A stretch of DNA of 64,000 nucleotides. Origin: an uncultured Oscillospiraceae bacterium (GTDB lineage: Bacteria; Bacillota; Clostridia; Oscillospirales; Acutalibacteraceae). The stretch spans positions 1 to 64,000 of the forward strand of contig UQUZ01000004.1 in NCBI GenBank assembly GCA_900544375.1. Reading direction: 5' to 3'. The notes under the pieces are model-generated. The model saw only the letters and a program-made list of their open reading frames with translations. It was not told the DNA's origin and searched no databases. Below, piece after piece: positions 61,014 to 64,000 of the stretch. Position 1 is the stretch's first letter. Each line of letters begins with the position of its first letter. Made by a program: the position numbers and the translations under genes.

Positions 61014-61362
61014 TGGTGGAGATGGCGGGAGTCGAACCCGCGTCCGAAAGCTCATCCGCACAACTTTCTACGAGCGTATCCGGTCTACTAGGATTCCCCT
61101 CAGCGCCCGCCGTCCGGCAGGCTGACGCTTACGGTAGCCTCCAAGTCATGACAGGGGAGGAGGCCATCCCCTGTTCACGTTCCCTGCTAATCGACGCCCA
61201 AATCTAAGCCGCAGGACTCAAAGACAGGACGCAGGCTTAAGCAGCCTGTAACGAAACTTTATTGTTGTCGTTTATTCTTTAAAAAGTGCGGCTTTTAAAG
61301 CGGTTCCGCGCCGCTGCTCGCTTATCGTGTTTCAAAACCCCCGTCGAAATCCTTTCATCCCC
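61014..61362 (-). ncRNA. ssrA: tmRNA
   Basis: A 349-base tmRNA that rescues stalled ribosomes. The 5' end GGGGATGAAAGGATTTCGACG pairs with the 3' end CATCTCC before the encoded ACCA; the T-arm is GCGGGTTCGACTCCCGC, as in alanine tRNA-like tmRNA. The tag frame ends at the stop 61237-61239 and reads NDNNKVSLQAA, with codons AAC GAC AAC AAT at its start; the codon before it is ATA rather than the usual GCN, so the resume codon is not certain. The usual tag end ALAA is here LQAA. smpB lies 83 bases upstream. Confidence 0.95.
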
Positions 61363-61445
61363 TTATTAAAAATGGTCATCCTATCCGGCCAACCACCGTT
61401 TTATACAGCCCGGCTCAGCCAATGGTGGAAAAGGCATCGCCCTTT

Positions 61446-61919
61446 TTAGCGCTGACGTTCCTTGAGGGAACGCTGGATATCGCGCGCCGCAGCCTTGCGG
61501 GCCATATCTTCGCGCTTATCATAATTCTTTTTACCCTTGCAGAGCCCTACCTGAATCTTGACCCGCCCCTTTTTGAAATAGGCGGAAAGCGGAATCAGCG
61601 CGTAGCCCTGTTGCTTCGTCAATCCATAAAGGCGGTTAATCTCCCGTTTGTGCATTAAAAGCCTGCGCACACGCATCGGGTCGCGGTTAAAGATATTCCC
61701 CTGCTCATAGGGGCTAACATGCATGCCATTGACAAATATCTCGCCATCCTTGACGGAGCACCATGCGTCTTTCAAATTGACACGCCCCTGACGCACGGAT
61801 TTGACCTCCGTGCCGAACAGCTCAATGCCGGCCTCCGCGCTCTCAATGACAAAATAGTCGTGAAAGGCCTTTTTATTGGTTGCAATCGTCTGCAAATCAC
61901 TTTTGTGCGCTGTTCCCAC
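61446..61919 (-). CDS. smpB: SsrA-binding protein SmpB
   Basis: A 157-residue protein that binds tmRNA and carries it to stalled ribosomes. Family marks: [57 protein letters not shown] and [18 protein letters not shown] basic stretch, ending in [20 protein letters not shown], the tail that mimics an mRNA codon-anticodon fit. The start is GTG with AAGGGGGTGAAAG before it. It directly precedes ssrA in the same direction. Confidence 0.97.
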   Translation of the reverse strand: MGTAHKSDLQTIATNKKAFHDYFVIESAEAGIELFGTEVKSVRQGRVNLKDAWCSVKDGEIFVNGMHVSPYEQGNIFNRDPMRVRRLLMHKREINRLYGLTKQQGYALIPLSAYFKKGRVKIQVGLCKGKKNYDKREDMARKAAARDIQRSLKERQR

Positions 61920-61962
61920 GGCCTTTCACCCCCTTCTGCCCAGATCATCGGCCGGATAATGG

Positions 61963-61990
61963 ATTATATCACATGAAAAAAAATTGTCAA
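61963..61990 (-). promoter_or_regulatory. Promoter of smpB-ssrA
   Basis: TTGACA, 16 bases, TATAAT on the minus strand, both boxes perfect, about 45 bases before the smpB start. Confidence 0.88.
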
Positions 61991-62023
61991 GCAAAAAGCG
62001 GCGAACAATGTTTTCCATCCGCC

Positions 62024-62632
62024 TTAAATGACCTGCCTGCCCTCCAGCGCGCGGGAGAGGGTTACTTCGTCTGCATATTCAAGATCAGCGCCCACCGGCA
62101 CGCCGTAGGCCAAGCGGGTCACCTTGATGCCCATCGGTTTTAACAGGCGGGAGATGTACATGGCCGTTGCCTCCCCCTCCACAGTCGGGTTCGTCGCCAT
62201 GATAATCTCATCCACCTCTTCCTCCCCGCAGCCCAGCCTGGCGAGCAGCTCCTTAATGGCGAGTTGATCCGGCCCAATGCCGTTCATGGGGGAGATTGCG
62301 CCATGCAGCACATGGTAAACGCCCTCGTATTCATGCGTGCGCTCAATGGCGAGCACGTCGCGTGGATCCTCCACCACGCAAATTTTCGACTTATCCCGCG
62401 CGGGATTGCCGCAGACGGAGCAGAGCTCCGTGTCCGTCAAATTGCAGCAAATTTTGCAGCGGTGGATTTTTTCATGCGCATCCAGAATCGACTGCGCGAA
62501 ACCTTTCGCCTCCGCGTCGGACAGGCCAAGCACATAGAAGGCAAGCCGCTGCGCACTCTTGCGCCCGATGCCGGGCATGCGCTCAAATTGCTCAATCAGC
62601 CGCGAAAGCGCGGCTACCTGATACCCTGCCAT
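62024..62632 (-). CDS. recR: Recombination mediator RecR
   Basis: A 202-residue protein that helps load RecA with RecF and RecO. Helix-hairpin-helix: [20 protein letters not shown]; a four-cysteine zinc finger in [16 protein letters not shown]; the Toprim domain with [20 protein letters not shown] and [20 protein letters not shown]. It starts four bases after the ybaB stop, the usual dnaX-ybaB-recR order. Confidence 0.97.
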   Translation of the reverse strand: MAGYQVAALSRLIEQFERMPGIGRKSAQRLAFYVLGLSDAEAKGFAQSILDAHEKIHRCKICCNLTDTELCSVCGNPARDKSKICVVEDPRDVLAIERTHEYEGVYHVLHGAISPMNGIGPDQLAIKELLARLGCGEEEVDEIIMATNPTVEGEATAMYISRLLKPMGIKVTRLAYGVPVGADLEYADEVTLSRALEGRQVI

Positions 62633-62635
62633 CGC

Positions 62636-62980
62636 TTAAAACAGGCCTCCCGGCATACCGGGAATATTCAGCCCGCCAGTGATCTTGCCCATCTCACGTT
62701 CCGAGGTTTCATCTGCCTTACGCATTGCCTCATTGATGGAGGCGATCAGCAGATCTTGCAACATCTCAATATCCTCCGGATCTACGATCTCCGGCTTCAT
62801 GTCGATCTTGACCACCTCATGCTTGCCGTTAACCGTCACCTCGACCGCTCCGCCGCCCGCGCCTGCGGTATATTCGGCGTTTTCGCACGCCTCCTGAACA
62901 CGCGCCATTTCCTCCTGCATCTTTTGAATCTGCTTCATCATATTGCCGCTGTTGCCGGCGTTTGGAATTCTTGCTTTCAT
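62636..62980 (-). CDS. YbaB/EbfC family nucleoid-associated protein
   Basis: A 114-residue DNA-binding protein. The core [20 protein letters not shown] and the central [20 protein letters not shown] are the family pattern, followed by [20 protein letters not shown] and a glycine/methionine-rich tail. The ATG at 62980 has GGAGGAAG eight bases upstream. It sits between a GNAT acetyltransferase gene and recR. Confidence 0.95.
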   Translation of the reverse strand: MKARIPNAGNSGNMMKQIQKMQEEMARVQEACENAEYTAGAGGGAVEVTVNGKHEVVKIDMKPEIVDPEDIEMLQDLLIASINEAMRKADETSEREMGKITGGLNIPGMPGGLF

Positions 62981-62996
62981 CTGCTCTTCCTCCAAA

Positions 62997-63470
62997 TTAT
63001 AATTCTTTCCTCATCAAGAGATATGCACCACAGGCAGAGGAGTTTCCATCTGCATTCTTCACGCAAATCAAATCCTCCGTGACACTTTTTACTAGATCGA
63101 GATAGCCCATTCGCTGATATAAGCGCATATTTGCGTCATTCTCTTCCTCCACGCCGATCGAAAGCTCCAAAAAGCCCAATTCCTTCGCTCGATCAGCCAT
63201 CCGATTCAGCAGCGCAGAGCCAATTCCCCGGCCGCGATACCGCTCCAGGACGTGCAAATTACATAGATAGGCCCGTTTGATGCCATCAGCTGCATCTGCA
63301 TCCGGCAACTCCCGAAACAGATAAACGCGCCCAACCACCCGCAGCCCAATTCTAGCATACCAAAACTCGGCCTTTCCGGCATCCATATACGCGGCAAACT
63401 GCGGCTCCGCCCATGGCGCATCCCGCCAATACCGGTGAAAATCCCGCAGCGTGCCGTGAACGATTTTCAT
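62997..63470 (-). CDS. GNAT family N-acetyltransferase
   Basis: A 157-residue acetyltransferase. The acetyl-CoA-binding motif A is [20 protein letters not shown] with the RGRGIG loop (near residue 85), followed by [20 protein letters not shown] and [10 protein letters not shown], the typical motif B. The substrate cannot be told. The ATG at 63470 has GGAAGGAG upstream. Its place between dnaX and ybaB interrupts a nearly universal pair, and it is only 24 bases from dnaX and 16 from ybaB, so it is part of that operon. Confidence 0.88.
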   Translation of the reverse strand: MKIVHGTLRDFHRYWRDAPWAEPQFAAYMDAGKAEFWYARIGLRVVGRVYLFRELPDADAADGIKRAYLCNLHVLERYRGRGIGSALLNRMADRAKELGFLELSIGVEEENDANMRLYQRMGYLDLVKSVTEDLICVKNADGNSSACGAYLLMRKEL

Positions 63471-63494
63471 AGGAAAATCTCCTTCCAAATCAGG

Positions 63495-64000
63495 CTATCG
63501 AATTTCCGTTTCCACCTGTGCATTCTTTAAACGACCCAGCAGGTCGTCGAGCGGGTCTGCTTTTTTCTTCGGCGCTTTCTTTTCGCCGCCACTGTAAAGG
63601 CCCAAGCGGTATTTGTGCCCTGTCACACGGAGCACTGCCTCCTTGACCGCGGAGGAATGGCTGCCCTGCCGGATAAAGCTGCCCAAAAGCGGGTTTTCTG
63701 ACTGGATGAGCACAAACTCTCCGCGGAAAAACGCGCTGGAGCCGGATAAAATCCCAGCGATCGGCTTATCGATTTCTGATAAAACGGAGAGCACCTGCGG
63801 CCACTTTAGAAAGGCTTCGTCCCCTTCTTGCCCAGCCTGCGGCTCATCATCCGGCCGATCCGGCTCTGGAGGCGGCTCAGGCGTGGAAACCGGTTGCCGC
63901 CTTGAGGAAGGGGAAGTGAGAGGCTCCGGCGCATCAGGCGGAGTTGATAATGAATCCATCCTTGCCGGGCTGGAGGCCGCCTTTTCCGCCCTCGCCGGAA
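63495..64000 (-). CDS. dnaX: DNA polymerase III gamma/tau subunit, C-terminal part
   Basis: The last about 168 residues of DnaX; the frame is open to the right edge, so the ATPase part lies outside. Visible are an Ala/Pro/Glu-rich linker (PSSRRQPVSTPEPPPEPDRP) and a tau C-terminal-type domain (AFLKWPQVLSVLSEIDKPIA, then FRGEFVLIQSENPLLG). The ATG at 63959 is not a start, because upstream codons in frame continue. The location before ybaB and recR supports the name; the domain alone would not. Confidence 0.85.
   Translation of the reverse strand, partial: PARAEKAASSPARMDSLSTPPDAPEPLTSPSSRRQPVSTPEPPPEPDRPDDEPQAGQEGDEAFLKWPQVLSVLSEIDKPIAGILSGSSAFFRGEFVLIQSENPLLGSFIRQGSHSSAVKEAVLRVTGHKYRLGLYSGGEKKAPKKKADPLDDLLGRLKNAQVETEIR

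Noticed and set aside
1..64000. CRISPR arrays, complete insertion sequences, ordinary tRNA or rRNA genes
   Set aside because: Looked for in all gaps; no regularly spaced repeats, transposase frames or tRNA folds were seen apart from the tmRNA.

Overview
The window is a 64 kb stretch of a moderately GC-rich genome. The organism is most likely a member of the Bacillota, class Clostridia, of the Oscillospiraceae type. Evidence for this: a leucine T-box leader (20906-21190) and an L20-type leader before infC-rpmI-rplT; an HPr carrying the regulatory serine of Gram-positive PTS; the Clostridia-like gene order plsX-rnc-smc-ftsY; a NadD-YqeK fusion; split two-subunit transketolase genes; and AAAGGAGG-type ribosome binding sites. 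No species can be named. Most genes lie on the minus strand.

Layout. 1-500: 3' end of a MATE exporter. 775-4779: proton-translocating transhydrogenase in three subunits (pntAA, pntAB, pntB) with an Lrp/AsnC regulator. The beta subunit carries two tandem NADP(H)-domain copies. 5710-17033: a self-contained PTS catabolic island with HPr, EI, an epimerase, a DeoR regulator, split transketolase, two SIS-domain enzymes, a HAD phosphatase, and IIA, IIB and IIC of the ascorbate (Ula) family. 17186-21226: a leuA / methyltransferase / leuB operon behind a perfect sigma-A promoter and a T-box with a CUC (Leu) specifier. 21352-25113: an AT-rich three-gene cassette of a CHAT (caspase-like) protease with two unrecognised partner genes, one of them membrane-anchored. 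This is the best candidate for an undescribed system, possibly anti-phage.

25408-46979: a long co-oriented housekeeping block. In transcription order it runs infC-rpmI-rplT, 23S rRNA methyltransferase, dprA-topA-trmFO, plsX-rnc-radical SAM-smc-ftsY, a small Arg-rich protein, rdgB-yhbY-nadD/yqeK, a GT-C glycosyltransferase, rsfS and leuS. 47483-50837: alpha/beta hydrolase, SPL-type radical SAM protein, zinc-ribbon protein and a WYL regulator. 51231-60251: beta-galactosidase, sugar-phosphate transferase, cyclase, an ABC transporter pair, a decayed gene and an alpha-L-fucosidase; the two glycosidases fit glycan use in a gut. 60446-61990: an orphan SUKH protein, then ssrA (tmRNA) and smpB. 62024-64000: recR, ybaB, a GNAT acetyltransferase and the 3' end of dnaX.

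How the genes cooperate. EI, HPr, IIA, IIB and IIC make a complete phosphorelay encoded together. The SIS enzymes, epimerase and transketolase could turn the imported sugar phosphate into pentose-phosphate intermediates. The substrate is unknown, and a glycated or amino sugar is one guess. smpB and ssrA together form the trans-translation system. The leu operon responds to uncharged tRNA-Leu. No CRISPR array, complete insertion sequence or ordinary tRNA gene was seen.
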